Shown: in pieces, positions 53,161 to 64,000 of the stretch
Numbering within the stretch: position 1 is the first letter of the stretch
How the letters are laid out: each line of letters begins with the position of its first letter
NCBI RefSeq assembly: GCF_010093535.1
Contig: NW_022985168.1
Span: 1,986,862-2,050,861 of the forward strand
Origin: Lindgomyces ingoldianus
Taxonomy: Eukaryota > Ascomycota > Dothideomycetes > Pleosporales > Lindgomycetaceae
Direction of reading: 5' to 3'
Length of the DNA stretch: 64,000 nt
Notes under the pieces: generated by a model
The model's database searches: none
What the model was told of the DNA's origin: nothing
The model's input: the letters and a program-made list of their open reading frames with translations, nothing else
Program-made: the position numbers and the translations under genes

Positions 53161-56100
53161 CCTTTATTAGTTAATACACTTCTTAATTATAAAGTGTATA
53201 CCCTATTTTTTACAATACAATCCTCTACCTACCTAATAATACCTAGTATAACTGTTGCTACCTAAGCTAGCGTTGTACAAGACTTATAGACTCCCTCTGC
53301 AGACAGACTACCTAACAAAGAGGGGACATCTGTGTAACCCCTCTAGAGACTACCACCTCTAGACCTCTTTACCTAGGCTAAAATACTTTTAAAGAAGATT
53401 ATAACAAGCAACATTACCTAACTAAATACTAAGATTTAATAAAAAGAACTAAAAAAGAAAGTAAAAAAAAAAAAAAAAAAACTAAAACAACTTTAAAAAA
53501 ACTAATTAAAGGAAACATTATAATCTCTTTAAAGGCCTTACAACTCCCTTTATAATAACCTAACCTCTATAGGGCTAAGGCTAGCAGCCCCCCTATAGAC
53601 AGCTACTAGCTAACTCTTATTGTTCTTACCTAGGACAGCTGCTCTTGTAGGCACCCTTTTTAGGCTATAGTTGCCTAAGCCTAACTAACCCTTAAAGTTT
53701 AAAAGAAAGTCCTATAAGTAACTATAAGCATACATTAAAGGCTATAAGAAATATATTTAAAACCTCTTAGTCTTCTTAAATGCAGCATTATAGGTAGAGT
53801 TCTGCCAGCGCTACCTAGGGGAGGACCCCTGCAACTGTTAGAATAGAGTAGTACATGTAATCCTTATAGTTAACTACCTAACCTAATTACACTAAGGCTT
53901 TATAAAAGAAATGCTATTAAGCTTTCTTAGACATGCCTAAAAAAAAAAAAATTTAGCTAAGTAAAAAATTAAAAACATAAATTAAAAAAATTAAACTTTT
54001 ACTAAACTTTTTAACTATTTTAAAACTTAGTAGAAAGATATTAACTATATTAAAGCCTTAAATAACTTAAATTAAAACTTAATACATAACTTTTTCTTTA
54101 CTTTAGATAGAAAAGTGTAGTACAGGCTAAACTTTTAACTAAGAGTGTAGAGTAGTCTTCTTAAATTAAAGATAAAAGCTAACTAGCACTAGTAGGTCCT
54201 CTAGGCAGAAGGGAACTGTAAGGGTAGCAAGAGGCCTCTAAAAGAAGTAGAACACCCCTTAAAAAGCTAAGTAAGTTATAAAAAACTTTAAAGTAACTAA
54301 CACTAAAAAAATAATATAAAGCTTTATAACTTTATAGCTACTAAGCCCTAGAAGTTAGAAGCTAAAAAAGTATAAAAAGCTAAAAACTAAAAAAAGAAAA
54401 GCTACTATAACTATTATAAGTAAAGCTACATGCAGAGAAACTGCCCTTTTAAAAAGGATAACTTAGTAAGAAAAGCTGCGCTCTAGAACACCCCCCCCTA
54501 TGTCTTATAGGCTAAGTAGAATACTTAAAGGGGCAGAAAGTAGTAGCAGTAAGTACCTAAAAAGCTAGGCCTAGTGCTATAAAAGTAATGCTTATATCCC
54601 TTTTAAAAGCTATTAAAAGTCTAACCTCTTTTTACTACTACTAAGCTATAATAAACTCTAGAGCAGAAGTAAACTTCCTAGATTAAAACCTTACTAAATA
54701 AGTAGGTGTAGTAGTTAACCTAGTAGACCTAGGCTTCTTTATATCCTTAGAAGAATAGCTATTAGAGGTTATAAAAAAAGCTAACATCTTTTACTATATT
54801 AAGGACAGTAGAAGGTAGTCTTAAGTAGGCAAATTTACTTTTTTTATAATAAAAATCTCTAGTTATAGTATAATATTAGGCATGCTTTAGCTAAAAGAAT
54901 AAAACCTAACTTTTAACTTTATACATAAAACAGTTTATTTCTAAGGACACTGCTAACTTTATAAGAAGATTAGTCTAGATAGCTTAAAAGTATTTATAAA
55001 AGTACTAATAGACTTTAATAATAACATGTTTATAATAGTAATTACTTGCATATCTTAACTAACCTTAGAGGAGCCTAGGCTGCTATTAGCATACTTTAAA
55101 AAGTTTTAAAAAGCATTTTTAAAACATAACGCCTTTTTTTTGCCTAACTATAGCCTACATAAGCTTATAATTAACTTAGATAAAGAAAAAGAACTTTTAT
55201 ATAGCCTTTTTTATAGTCTTTCTACTACTAAGGTAGAAGTCTTATAAAAGTATATCTAGACAAACCTAGAATAGAGATAAATACGCTGCTTAATGTTAAA
55301 AGTAAAGGCCCTTATTTTATTTATAAAAAAAAAGATAAGACACTTTAACTTTATATAAACTACTAAAGCCTTAACACTATTATAGTAAAAAACTAATACT
55401 TTTTTTTATTAATTAAAAAATCTTTAGATTAATTAGGCTGCGCTAAAATCTACTTTAAACTAGACCTATGTAACGCCTACTACTATATTTAGATTAAGAA
55501 GGGGAATAAGTAGAAGACTACTTTTTAGACCTGCTATAGCTATTTTAAATACACTATAATGCCTTTTAGACTTATAAACGCCCTAGTAGTTTTCTAAAGT
55601 TATATTAACTTTACACTATTAAACTTTTTTAACATATGTTGCATTATTTACTTAGATAATATACTTATCTACTTTTAAAATAAAGTTAAGTATAAAGAGC
55701 ATGTTTACTTAGTCCTATCTAGGCTTTTCTAGCATAAGCTATATGCTAAGCTCTTAAAATGTAAATTTTACATAAATAAAGTAAGGTACCTAGGCTTTAT
55801 TATTACTCTAGAAGGGGTTTAGATAGAGAAGAACTAAGTTAAAGCTATCTAAGAGTAGCTAATCTTTAGAACTATAAGAGAGATCTAGATCTTTTTAAAG
55901 TTTACTAACTACTATTAACACTTTATAAAAATTTTTTTATAAATTACTACTTTTTTACACTAGCTTACCTAACAACTCTAAGGTTTAGCTACAAAAGGCT
56001 ATTAGTAATATAAAAAAAAGTTTATCTCTTTAGCGCTAAGTCTTTAAGTAGTGTCTACTTTTAATAAACTAAAAAGTAGATTTGCTAGAGAACTACTACT

Positions 56101-58965
56101 AGTACATTTTAATCTTAACTTACACTGCTAGGTTAAAACTAATGCCTTAGGATATATAATCTTAGAAATTTTAAGCTAGCCTAGGCTAGATAAGGCAGGA
56201 AAAGACTAGTAGCACCTTATAGCTTTTTTCTTACGTAAAATAATAGCAGTAAAATGTAACTATAACACCTATAATAGTAAGCTACTTACTATAGTAAAGG
56301 GCTTTAAACACTAGCGCTACTATTTAGAAAAAGCTGCCTATATAATAAAACTCTTAATAGACTACACTAACTTTTAAGAGTTTATAACTACTAAGACCCT
56401 AACTAAAAGGTAGGCTTAGTAAGTAAAGTAAGTAGCTACTTTTAACTTTTAAATTTATTATTAACTAAGTAAGACTAACCCTACTAATAGGCCCTTAAAG
56501 AGGCCTAATTATAAAAAAAGCAAAGAAAGTAATAATAAGAATAGCTTAGAATTATAGAAGTAAGCACTTTATAATCTACAGTGTAAACTAGAGCTAGACA
56601 GGGCAAGATTACTCTAAAAGGGCCTAGAATAGCTAAGAATAGTAGCTATTACTTAAGCAACTAAAACAAAGGCCTTAAGTACTGCTAGAATAGTAAATAA
56701 AACCTAAAGCCTAGAAAGCTCTTTAATAAAGGTAATTATAAAAGGGCTTAGAGAAAATCTGCACGCTAAAGGCGTAAAAAAGGCCTAGAAAAAAAATGTA
56801 AAGGACTAACTAAACTAAGTAGGCAGGTAGTTAGAAAAAAAAAAAAGACTTCTTACTTATAAAAAAAAAACTTATATACCTAAAAAAGTAAAAATTTAAG
56901 CTTTCTAAGCTTACTATAACTATCTCTTAGTAAGCTATTTTAAATTTAGTAAAACTTTTTATTAAGTATAAAGAGACTTCTATTAGCTAAGTATGCAGTA
57001 ATACACTAAAGACTACCTTAGCATATGCTAGGCCTGCTAACGCGCAAAATCCCCTTAACATGCCCTGTACAGAGAACTCTAGCCCCTTCTAGTCCCCTCT
57101 AGAATCTAGGAGGATATCTCTATAAATTTTATTACAGAGCTACTACCTAGCTAGTTAAATAAAAAAAGCTATAATAGTATTTTAGTTATAGTTAATTATT
57201 TCTCTAAAATAGCTTACTACATTTTTAGTAAAGGCACTTTAAAGGCAGTAGCCTTAGCTAAGACCTTTAAGCAGAAAATTTTAAAACTTTATAGCCCCCC
57301 CTTTTTTATTATAATAGACTAAGGAGCTTTATTTACATTTACCTATTAAAAAACATTTATAGCCTGCTTAAAAATAAAAAGACTTTTTTTTACTACTTTT
57401 TACTTATAAACTAATAGCTAGACTAAGCGCTAAAACTAAATATTAAAGTAGTATCTTTAAATATACTGTAACTATAAGTAAAATAACTAGGCAGAGATTC
57501 TTTTTAACATAAAATATACTTACAACAATGCTGTCTATAGCTTTATAGAGATATTGCTATTTTAGGCTGTTTATAAGAAGGATCTGCTATCTATAAATAT
57601 GCTAAAATAAGTAAAAAAGGCTAGTATTTCTTTATAAGCACTTTAAAACAGCAATAAACTAGCCTAGACTAAGTAAAAGCTAGCTAAACACTTTAAAACA
57701 GCATAAAAGTACTAAAAGTAATAGCATAATAAAACACATAAATATAAAATATACTTAGTAAAAAACTAAGTATACCTTAGCACTAAAAATATTACTACCT
57801 TCTAGCTAAAAAAAAGCTAGATAATAAATATATAAGCTTTTAAAAAGTTTTTACTATACATAAAACTTAATTTTACTACTTAGACTTACTAGCTAGCTTC
57901 TAGATCTACTTAGTATTTTATATTAGCTTTTTTAAACTAGCACCTTTAAGTTACTTATTACCTTATAAATAACCTCTAGCTAAGGCAGTAATACTCTAAG
58001 TAGGAATAGATATATAGGACATAGACTACATTATAAACTAAAAGCTGCATAAGAGAATATAGCTATATAGAGTATACTAAAAAAGGTTTAGAAAGAAAAA
58101 TAACTAACTACTTTTAGTAAAAAACATATTTAAGAGGGCTATAAATAAATTCTAGAGATAAGTAGAACTACTAGTATAAAAAAAAATAAGAAGAGAGAAA
58201 GAAAAGCTAAATTAGGCTAAGAGAGACTAGACTAAAAGAAACAAACTTAGACTAGATAACTTTATAAAAGCTTAAAACATTTAAAAAAAACATTTAAACA
58301 CTATAAACTTTAAAAACTTAGCTTATTTTTTACTATCCTTATTTTTAAATACTACTAGATTAGTCTAGATTACCCCTAAACTAGCCTAAATACCTCTAAA
58401 AAAAGAGATAGATGCACTATAAAGCCTAAACTTTACTAAAGAAACTTAAAAAAAAAGTAAGCTACTAAAAAGAATATAAAAAAAGTATAAAGCGCTATAA
58501 CTATTTCTAAAGAAGCTACTGCTATGCAAAAATAAACTAAACTGTCCTAAAAAAGAAGAAAATAGTAGGTAAAAACTTAGAAAAAGTAAAACCTATTCTA
58601 AAAGGCCTAGACAAGCCTAGAGACCCCTAAATCTGCTAGACTAATATAAAGAAAAAAAAAATGCTAAAAAAACTAAAGATAAAAGTAAATAACTTACTTT
58701 ATCTTTAAAAAATGTTTTACTTAGGGTTAAAAGTGTTAAAATTATAAGTAAAGTTAGTTTTCTATATACCTTACTTACTTTTATAAAATTCCTTAGCAAG
58801 GAAGACAACCTAAGCCTAAAAAACACTAAAATTAGCAGTAAAAGGCTAAGTACTTTAGACAAGGTTAGACTACTCTAAAAAAGCCTAGATAAGTACAGGT
58901 TAGAGAACGTACAGTGCAGACACGCTTAAAAACTAGAGAAAAAGGTTTTAAGCTATTATTATTAC
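53161..58965 (+). pseudogene. Gypsy M gag-pol remnant with chromodomain
   Basis: Gag at about 53400-54480 ends in a damaged zinc knuckle (54400-54470, cysteine codons changed to Tyr, then MQRNCPF). Protease near 54655 has INSRAEVNFLD in place of a D-S-G triad, so the catalytic Asp is gone. RT about 55260-55860 includes YTIMPFRLINALVVF and IIYLDNILIYF. RNase H about 56080-56430 has KTNALGYIILE and CNYNTYNSKLLTIVKGF. Integrase about 56950-57640 has ILVIVNYFSKIAYYIF and TYNNAVYSF. A chromodomain about 58005-58170 has DIDYIIN, KLHKRI-LYRVY. Trp and Gln positions are commonly TAG. Confidence 0.78.
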
Positions 58966-59162
58966 TGTCGCGTATACTGAGAGCCTTGGCTGGGGCTCAG
59001 AGCCTGGGACTGGGGCTCGGAGCCTGGGACGCAGCTCGGGATCTGGAGATATTATGTTCCGAAGCTCGGTGTATATAAGGAGAGCCTTCAGCTCTCTTAG
59101 ATAGCAGAGTCACTTCATCCGATCTTCTGAACAGCTACTGCCAGGCTATTTTATCCTCCACA
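58966..59162 (+). repeat. 5' LTR of copia N, about 197 bp
   Basis: Starts TGTCGCGTATACTGAG and probably ends TATCCTCCACA, followed at once by a primer-site-like ttatgggcccggcgc. It holds short tandem units (ggggctcRgagcctggga) at about 58990-59045 and a TATA box. The right boundary lacks a second copy for proof. Confidence 0.65.
59071..59080 (+). promoter_or_regulatory. TATA-box in the copia N LTR
   Basis: gtatataagg lies about 105 bp after the LTR start, downstream of GC-rich tandem motifs, as expected for the U3/R boundary of a copia LTR. Confidence 0.55.
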
Positions 59163-59287
59163 GTTATGGGCCCGGCGCTTTAAGAACCCAGGACGATTCT
59201 CCCTGCGTAACTATAGCGCTGGCGAAAGCTGTTTAGAAGCTCTTTTCCTCATCCTCATTAATCCTCATCACCTCCAAAGCCCACGTC

Positions 59288-62200
59288 ATGGCTGATCGAG
59301 ATGCTCCTCTCCCGACAGGAGCATACCAGCTCAAGGACCACGCGAGCTGGCCTCTCTGGTTTATCCAGCTCCAGTTCCATGCTCTCAGCAAAAACCTATG
59401 GGATATGATCGATCCAGATGGACGAGACGCTCCAAATCCTATGGACAGCGCTCCAGAGATGCCCACACTCAGAGCGATCACTGCTGAGAACCCCCTGGAG
59501 AAGGCCAACGCACAGTACCAGACCGATATCGCTGAGTACCGAGCTCGATCGAGCGACTGGGCTTCCCGCGCGACGCGTCTTCAGACAATCTGGAACTGGG
59601 TCAATGCAACTGTCGCACCAGAGCTCCTAGGACCCGCAATGATGCAGCTCGTGTCAGAGAACCGATCCACCCTACAGGCACTCGTACGAGCCTTGAAACA
59701 AGAGCTAGCACCAACAGACGCAAGCACGAAGAATCTCGTACGAGCAGAGTACAGAGCTCACCTCACCAAGGCGAAGCATGGCACCATGACCCCGGAAGCT
59801 TGGTACCAGCAGTGGCACTTCCTGTACACCAAGGCAAGGACCTACAAGATTCTCGACGTGGAAGGCCAGCTAGCCGCACAAGACTTCCTAGACGCCCTAG
59901 CTCCAAAGCTCGCACCAGACTGGGCGCGCTCTATGCACCAGAGGGTCATAGAGGCCAGCGCACTCGGCAAGGAACCTCCAACGATCCAGGAAATCGGCAA
60001 GATCTTCTCGACGATGCTCCAGGAGCACTCCCTGCGCGCGAGCAACCGAGGCACAGGTATATTTGCGACGCTCGGCGGACGATCAGACAACAATTCGGCC
60101 CGATCCGTTTCAGCCCGATCAGGCCACCCGTGCCCATGCAGAGCTCCAGGGCAATCCCTTCATCCATGGAAAGCGGCAGACTGCAGAGACCTCACGTCAG
60201 CAGTCACTGGAAAGCCAAAGAAGCTCAGTGAAACCGCACGTCAGAAGATCCTTGAGAGGCTTGAGTGGGCGCAGCACAAGGAAGTAAAGGCTGTACTGCT
60301 CAAGAGAGGCTACGTGATTCCGGACGCAGCCTCCCCTGCTCCGAAAGCTATTGAAGGATCAGACAAGCCAGCATTCCCAGGAAGCATTGTCGCCGCACTC
60401 ATCGACCCGGCGCTCCTAGTGAAACCAGGGATGCACGCGACTATGGATTTTGACGCTCACCCACTCTCTATGAGCACAATTCTGGACAATGGGAGTGCCA
60501 CGCACTTGGTAAACAGTATAGAGCTGCTCGTACCTGGGTCATTCAGGAAAGCTCAAGGTTTACACACAGTGGAAGCTGGCACCCAGTCGTTCCCGATCCA
60601 GGGAACAGGAACTAGAAAGCTCAGAGGGGTGTTGAACAGAGCACAGGGAGAGCGCACGGAAGATCTCACGCTACAGGAGGTGGTTGTGGTGGAAGGATTT
60701 CACGTCAATATTATCTCGGAAGCTCGTTTGAGAGAAAAAGGACTATGGTATTTAGGACTTGACTGTACACTGCGCATAGGCACGCTGGAAAAGAATAGGG
60801 TACTTGCAACGCTCCGCCGAGAACACAACCTTACGTTCGTCGAATATAAAGCTGTCTCTTTCTACCCACTAGTGCAGAGTGTGCTCCCGGATCGCCGACG
60901 CTCATGGACCACATTCCCACGCTCAGACTCAGAAGAGCTCTGGCATGCGCGCGCAGGACACCTAGGCCCCAAAGCTCTGCGGGCTCTGGTCAAAAGCGCG
61001 AGGAACGTACGAATAACGGGTACAGAGCGAGTACGCTGTGAGCACTGCGCAACAACACACGCCAAGCAGGTCATATCGAGAAGACCAAAAGAGCGAGCTC
61101 CCCGCCCATTCTGGAGAATCGCATGGGACATGTTCGATATGCCATTAGGGCGCAGCGGAGCTCTATGGATGATGATCGTCAAGGACGAATACAGCGGCAA
61201 AATCTTTTCGTACTCTCTCCAGGCGAAAACGCTCTCAGAAATCCAGAGAGTAATGGAGAACTTCAAGAGCATGGTGTCCAATCAATACAAGCTCCGGATC
61301 AGCAAAATACAGCAAGACAACGACGCTGCCACGCTCCCTTGGCATGGGAAGTCAAGGTATGAGCTCTGGGCAGAGGAATCCGGCATTGATATTGAGAGCT
61401 CTCCACCATACACTCATGAGCCAAATGGAGCCGCAGAAAGAGCTGGACAAGAGATAATCACGAAGTCTATCAAGATGAGGAGCAGCGCAGGACTCCCCGA
61501 GAAGCTCTGGCCGGAAGTAGTAGACGCAGCGACATGGCTGTACAATATGAGCCCGTCGCACGCACACAACCTACGCTCACCAAATGAAGTCTTGGACGCG
61601 TGGTTCACCAACTACTTCAGATACTACGAGCCAGAGCAGGTGAGGAGTGCTACGGCTGATCTAAGACCCGATTGGAGCGGGATCTACGCATACGGCTGTC
61701 GCGCCTACCCACTCAACAGGGAGCGAGCAGCCGGGCGTCAGAAGCGAAGCTTCAAAGTGACTCCACGGGGCCACATAGGATATCTTGTGGGCTACAGAGC
61801 CTCGAATATCTACAGAATATGGGTCCCGTCGCTCGACCAGGTGATCACCACGAGAAACGTAGCTTTCGATGAGACACGCTTCCACGAGGACGGGGGTGAC
61901 AAGCCGATCCCCCGGGAAGAAGCCTCTAAGATCGTCGAAATTCTCAACGAGCAGGGTGAGATCCGTGATGCAGGAGAAGCCTTCGAGCTTCTACCTCAAA
62001 GGTCAGATGAGCAGCAGAGTAATATACCGAATCAGAGGCCCCAAGAGCGCGAGCTCGGGGGTGCGGAAACCGAAGAGCTTGTTGGAACTCGGGTCGGCCA
62101 GCCAGAGGATCAGCACTCGGAGGTGGAAGCAACTGCGCGGGTGACGAGCACGACAAGCAAGTCGCCGAGGATTCGCGCGGTTCCTGATGAACGTATGGCA

Positions 62201-64000
62201 CTCATTACCCCAGAGCCGACTCCCGAGCCAGAGCTCGCGGATAGCTCTACGACACGCCCTATACAGGGTAGGCACGAGCATACTGGTGATCCCCGGCAAG
62301 TGCACTTAACCGGAGAAGCGGATCCACCGGGCTCGTTGAGTCAAACAGCCGACTCGCCGGTCGAAAAATCGACCCCTGCCTCTCGCGCTGGGACATCGTC
62401 TTCTGTGGCTCCAGTCGAAGCAGGTGAGGCACCCCCCAAACGTGCGTACAACAAAAAGAGCTGGGGACCAGCCACACGCATAAGCCGAAGAATACGGAGG
62501 CAAGATCCTGATGACCCGGGTGAGCCTGGGGGTGCAGGAAGCGGAGGTATATATACGACGCTCTCGGAGAGGAGCAGCATACGCCTAGCTCCAGTTGATC
62601 CAGAGCACCTCCAAATAAACTTCCTTGGAGCATTTATTGCTCACAACGACAGAGCGCTCAAAACGCTCCACGCAGTGTTTTCCGCAGCTGCCTTCTTCAG
62701 GCAGCCTCGACCAAGAGCTCATGAGCTCCCAAAGGAACCCTCGAAATGGAGAGATCTACACAAACACCCATACGGAGATCTTTTCAAGATCGCAGCACAG
62801 AAAGAGATAGCTACCCTGCTTGAGAAAGGCACTTGGAAAGAGATCATGCGATCTGAAGCAACGTCTAAGCCGCTCCCACTGAAGTGGGTATTCACGTACA
62901 AATTTGACCAGGATGGGTATTTTGCTAAATGCAAAGCTCGCATTTGCGTACGCGGTGATCTCCAGAGCAAGGACTCGCTCCAGTCAACCTATGCTGCCAC
63001 TCTCGCAGCCAGATCCTTCCGAACGGCAATAGCGATAGCAGCTCAATTTGACCTAGAGATCAGGCAATACGATGTCATAGGCGCGTTCCTGAACGCGCAC
63101 CGCGAAGGCAAGCCAGAAGTGACATGCGAGCTCCCAGAAGGCTTCACGAAGCCTGGCATGTGCGTCAAGCTTCTACGAGCCCTATACGGACTGCGCGACT
63201 CGCCGATCTTGTGGTACCAGGAGCTCTCGCAGGCTCTTCAGAAGCTCAACCTCATCTCATCCAAAGAGGAGCCGTGCCTATTCTTTGACCGCGATCGCCG
63301 TATCTTGCTTCTCTTCTATGTAGACGACATACTCCACATCTATCACCGCGACGATGAGTTGGAAGCTCACCGATTGATCAGTGCGATCAAGGAAATGTAC
63401 GAGCTAGAAGATCGAGGGCCGTGCGAATGGTTTCTAGGGATCAAAATGATCAGGAACAGAAAGGCTAGGACGATCCAGCTAGTACACGACGCGTATATTG
63501 AGAAAGTAGCGAAGAAGTTCAACCTTGCAGAGAGCGCGCTCTTCCCAGGGACTCCCCTACCATCGGAAGAGCTCACGAGCAACCAGGGATCAGCAACGAA
63601 GCAGGAAATCAAGGAATACCAAGAGCGCGTGGGATCAACACTATACACCGCGATCATGGTGCGCCCGGACGTGGCGTTCGCGGCATCCCAGCTCTCCCAC
63701 TACCTGACAAACCCAGGAAAGCAGCACTTCCAGGCAGTGAACCGGGCGATCGTGTACCTGTACCGCACAAGGCATACAGGCATACAGTATGGAGCACTGG
63801 AAGGCGCGCAACTCATCATGTGTGGAGACGCGTCTTTTGCCGATCACGCAGAGACCAGACGATCATCCCATGGATACATTATCTCGCTCTTTGGAGGACC
63901 GATCCTATGGAAAGCAGCTCTCCAGCCGACAGTAACTACGTCTACGACGGAGGCTGAGCTGCTTGCTCTAGCGCACATTGCAAAGGAATCGCTAGCTCTG
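59288..64000 (+). CDS. Copia Gag-Pol polyprotein, partial (no stop before edge)
   Basis: Starts at ATG 59288 (MADRDAPLPTGAYQLKD), the first ATG after an in-frame TAG at 59234. 1571 codons are open to the edge. Layout by residue: Gag 1-330 with a C-x-C-x7-H-x6-C knuckle (Cys282, Cys284, His292, Cys299); protease at about 400 (ILDNGSATHLVNS, Asp400); integrase zinc motif His553/His558/Cys584/Cys587; integrase triad Asp614, Asp677 and Glu717 (in EPNGAAER); a Pro/Ser-rich linker about 860-1110; RT about 1160-1400 with YVDD at 1344-1347; RNase H from about 1510 (CGDASFADH, TSTTEAELLAL). All visible catalytic residues are present. It replicates through an RNA intermediate and integrates the cDNA. 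Expression would come from the LTR; gag and pol appear in a single frame without a recoding site. Confidence 0.92.
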   Translation, partial: MADRDAPLPTGAYQLKDHASWPLWFIQLQFHALSKNLWDMIDPDGRDAPNPMDSAPEMPTLRAITAENPLEKANAQYQTDIAEYRARSSDWASRATRLQTIWNWVNATVAPELLGPAMMQLVSENRSTLQALVRALKQELAPTDASTKNLVRAEYRAHLTKAKHGTMTPEAWYQQWHFLYTKARTYKILDVEGQLAAQDFLDALAPKLAPDWARSMHQRVIEASALGKEPPTIQEIGKIFSTMLQEHSLRASNRGTGIFATLGGRSDNNSARSVSARSGHPCPCRAPGQSLHPWKAADCRDLTSAVTGKPKKLSETARQKILERLEWAQHKEVKAVLLKRGYVIPDAASPAPKAIEGSDKPAFPGSIVAALIDPALLVKPGMHATMDFDAHPLSMSTILDNGSATHLVNSIELLVPGSFRKAQGLHTVEAGTQSFPIQGTGTRKLRGVLNRAQGERTEDLTLQEVVVVEGFHVNIISEARLREKGLWYLGLDCTLRIGTLEKNRVLATLRREHNLTFVEYKAVSFYPLVQSVLPDRRRSWTTFPRSDSEELWHARAGHLGPKALRALVKSARNVRITGTERVRCEHCATTHAKQVISRRPKERAPRPFWRIAWDMFDMPLGRSGALWMMIVKDEYSGKIFSYSLQAKTLSEIQRVMENFKSMVSNQYKLRISKIQQDNDAATLPWHGKSRYELWAEESGIDIESSPPYTHEPNGAAERAGQEIITKSIKMRSSAGLPEKLWPEVVDAATWLYNMSPSHAHNLRSPNEVLDAWFTNYFRYYEPEQVRSATADLRPDWSGIYAYGCRAYPLNRERAAGRQKRSFKVTPRGHIGYLVGYRASNIYRIWVPSLDQVITTRNVAFDETRFHEDGGDKPIPREEASKIVEILNEQGEIRDAGEAFELLPQRSDEQQSNIPNQRPQERELGGAETEELVGTRVGQPEDQHSEVEATARVTSTTSKSPRIRAVPDERMALITPEPTPEPELADSSTTRPIQGRHEHTGDPRQVHLTGEADPPGSLSQTADSPVEKSTPASRAGTSSSVAPVEAGEAPPKRAYNKKSWGPATRISRRIRRQDPDDPGEPGGAGSGGIYTTLSERSSIRLAPVDPEHLQINFLGAFIAHNDRALKTLHAVFSAAAFFRQPRPRAHELPKEPSKWRDLHKHPYGDLFKIAAQKEIATLLEKGTWKEIMRSEATSKPLPLKWVFTYKFDQDGYFAKCKARICVRGDLQSKDSLQSTYAATLAARSFRTAIAIAAQFDLEIRQYDVIGAFLNAHREGKPEVTCELPEGFTKPGMCVKLLRALYGLRDSPILWYQELSQALQKLNLISSKEEPCLFFDRDRRILLLFYVDDILHIYHRDDELEAHRLISAIKEMYELEDRGPCEWFLGIKMIRNRKARTIQLVHDAYIEKVAKKFNLAESALFPGTPLPSEELTSNQGSATKQEIKEYQERVGSTLYTAIMVRPDVAFAASQLSHYLTNPGKQHFQAVNRAIVYLYRTRHTGIQYGALEGAQLIMCGDASFADHAETRRSSHGYIISLFGGPILWKAALQPTVTTSTTEAELLALAHIAKESLAL

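Larger units (their letters stand above)
52842..58965 (+). mobile_element. Ty3/gypsy chromovirus M, RIP-degraded, 3' LTR beyond window
   Basis: A 5' LTR-like segment at 52842-53160 starts TGTAACGACCGGC and ends ATAGTTACA. It is followed by gag, protease, RT, RNase H, integrase and chromodomain in gypsy order on the plus strand. The copia element at 58966 interrupts it just past the coding part, so its 3' LTR would lie to the right. Sequence differs from elements B and D, so it is a third gypsy family. Confidence 0.75.
58966..64000 (+). mobile_element. Ty1/copia retrotransposon N, apparently intact, runs off right edge
   Basis: LTR from 58966, a leader, then a Gag-Pol frame open from 59288 to base 64000. 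GC content and CG dinucleotides are normal, in strong contrast to every element to the left. It sits in the 3' part of gypsy M. The 3' LTR and target duplication are outside the window; the left flank is attac. Confidence 0.88.

Noticed and set aside
58641..58862. Minus-strand hydrophobic open frame of 73 codons
   Set aside because: Antisense to the gypsy M 3' region in AT-rich DNA; Leu/Ser-rich translation expected by composition.
19431..58965. Centromere
   Set aside because: Nested, RIP-damaged retroelements also form ordinary AT-rich isochores; no sequence feature here separates the two, and CENP-A ChIP data would be needed.

Overview
The window looks like a chromosome arm of a filamentous ascomycete (Pezizomycotina). 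The genes have short GT-AG introns of 47-59 nt, one gene belongs to a PD-(D/E)XK-like family known to me from filamentous fungi, and an AT-rich compartment carries C-to-T/G-to-A damage typical of repeat-induced point mutation (RIP). Everything below was read by eye from the sequence; no search or alignment program was run.

Bases 1-18659 are a normal-GC gene-bearing segment with four genes: (1) a minus-strand PD-(D/E)XK-nuclease-like gene with three introns that runs off the left edge; (2) a minus-strand alpha/beta-hydrolase with one 47-nt intron; (3) a plus-strand single-exon gene of 10.9 kb for a protein of about 3638 residues (beta-rich repeats, a hydrophobic Gly/Ala segment, coiled coil, fibronectin-III-like region, C-terminal propeller-like region); (4) a plus-strand protein combining an E2 (UBC) fold with a catalytic-type Cys, an F-box-like motif and an RGG tail. 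No shared pathway links them from sequence alone.

Bases of about 19430-58965 hold no intact gene. The core (19551-49661) is a set of nested insertions that can be unpacked from matching target-site duplications: an outer long-inverted-repeat foldback element contains a second copy of itself; that copy contains a minus-strand Ty3/gypsy element (20779-47802, TSD ctagc, 585-bp LTRs); the gypsy contains another gypsy (23342-31170, TSD cctag), a pogo/Fot1-type DNA transposon (32438-34267), a Ty1/copia element (34316-43619, TSD attac) and a small TIR element (44467-44879); the copia contains a 2.1-kb non-autonomous LTR element (38244-40358, TSD atccc). Removing the insertions leaves the outer gypsy at about 7.6 kb. 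Its protease and RT now lie in the opposite orientation to its integrase, RNase H and LTRs, and the breakpoints fall at the same protein position, which indicates an internal inversion. Short GC-rich solo LTRs with clean 5-bp TSDs sit inside the AT-rich elements.

Right of the nest are a Tc1-type transposon (50411-51743), microsatellites, a solo LTR, and a degraded chromodomain-type gypsy (52842-58965). From 58966 to the right edge is a Ty1/copia element with no visible RIP and a Gag-Pol frame open for 1571 codons to the edge, so it is probably young.
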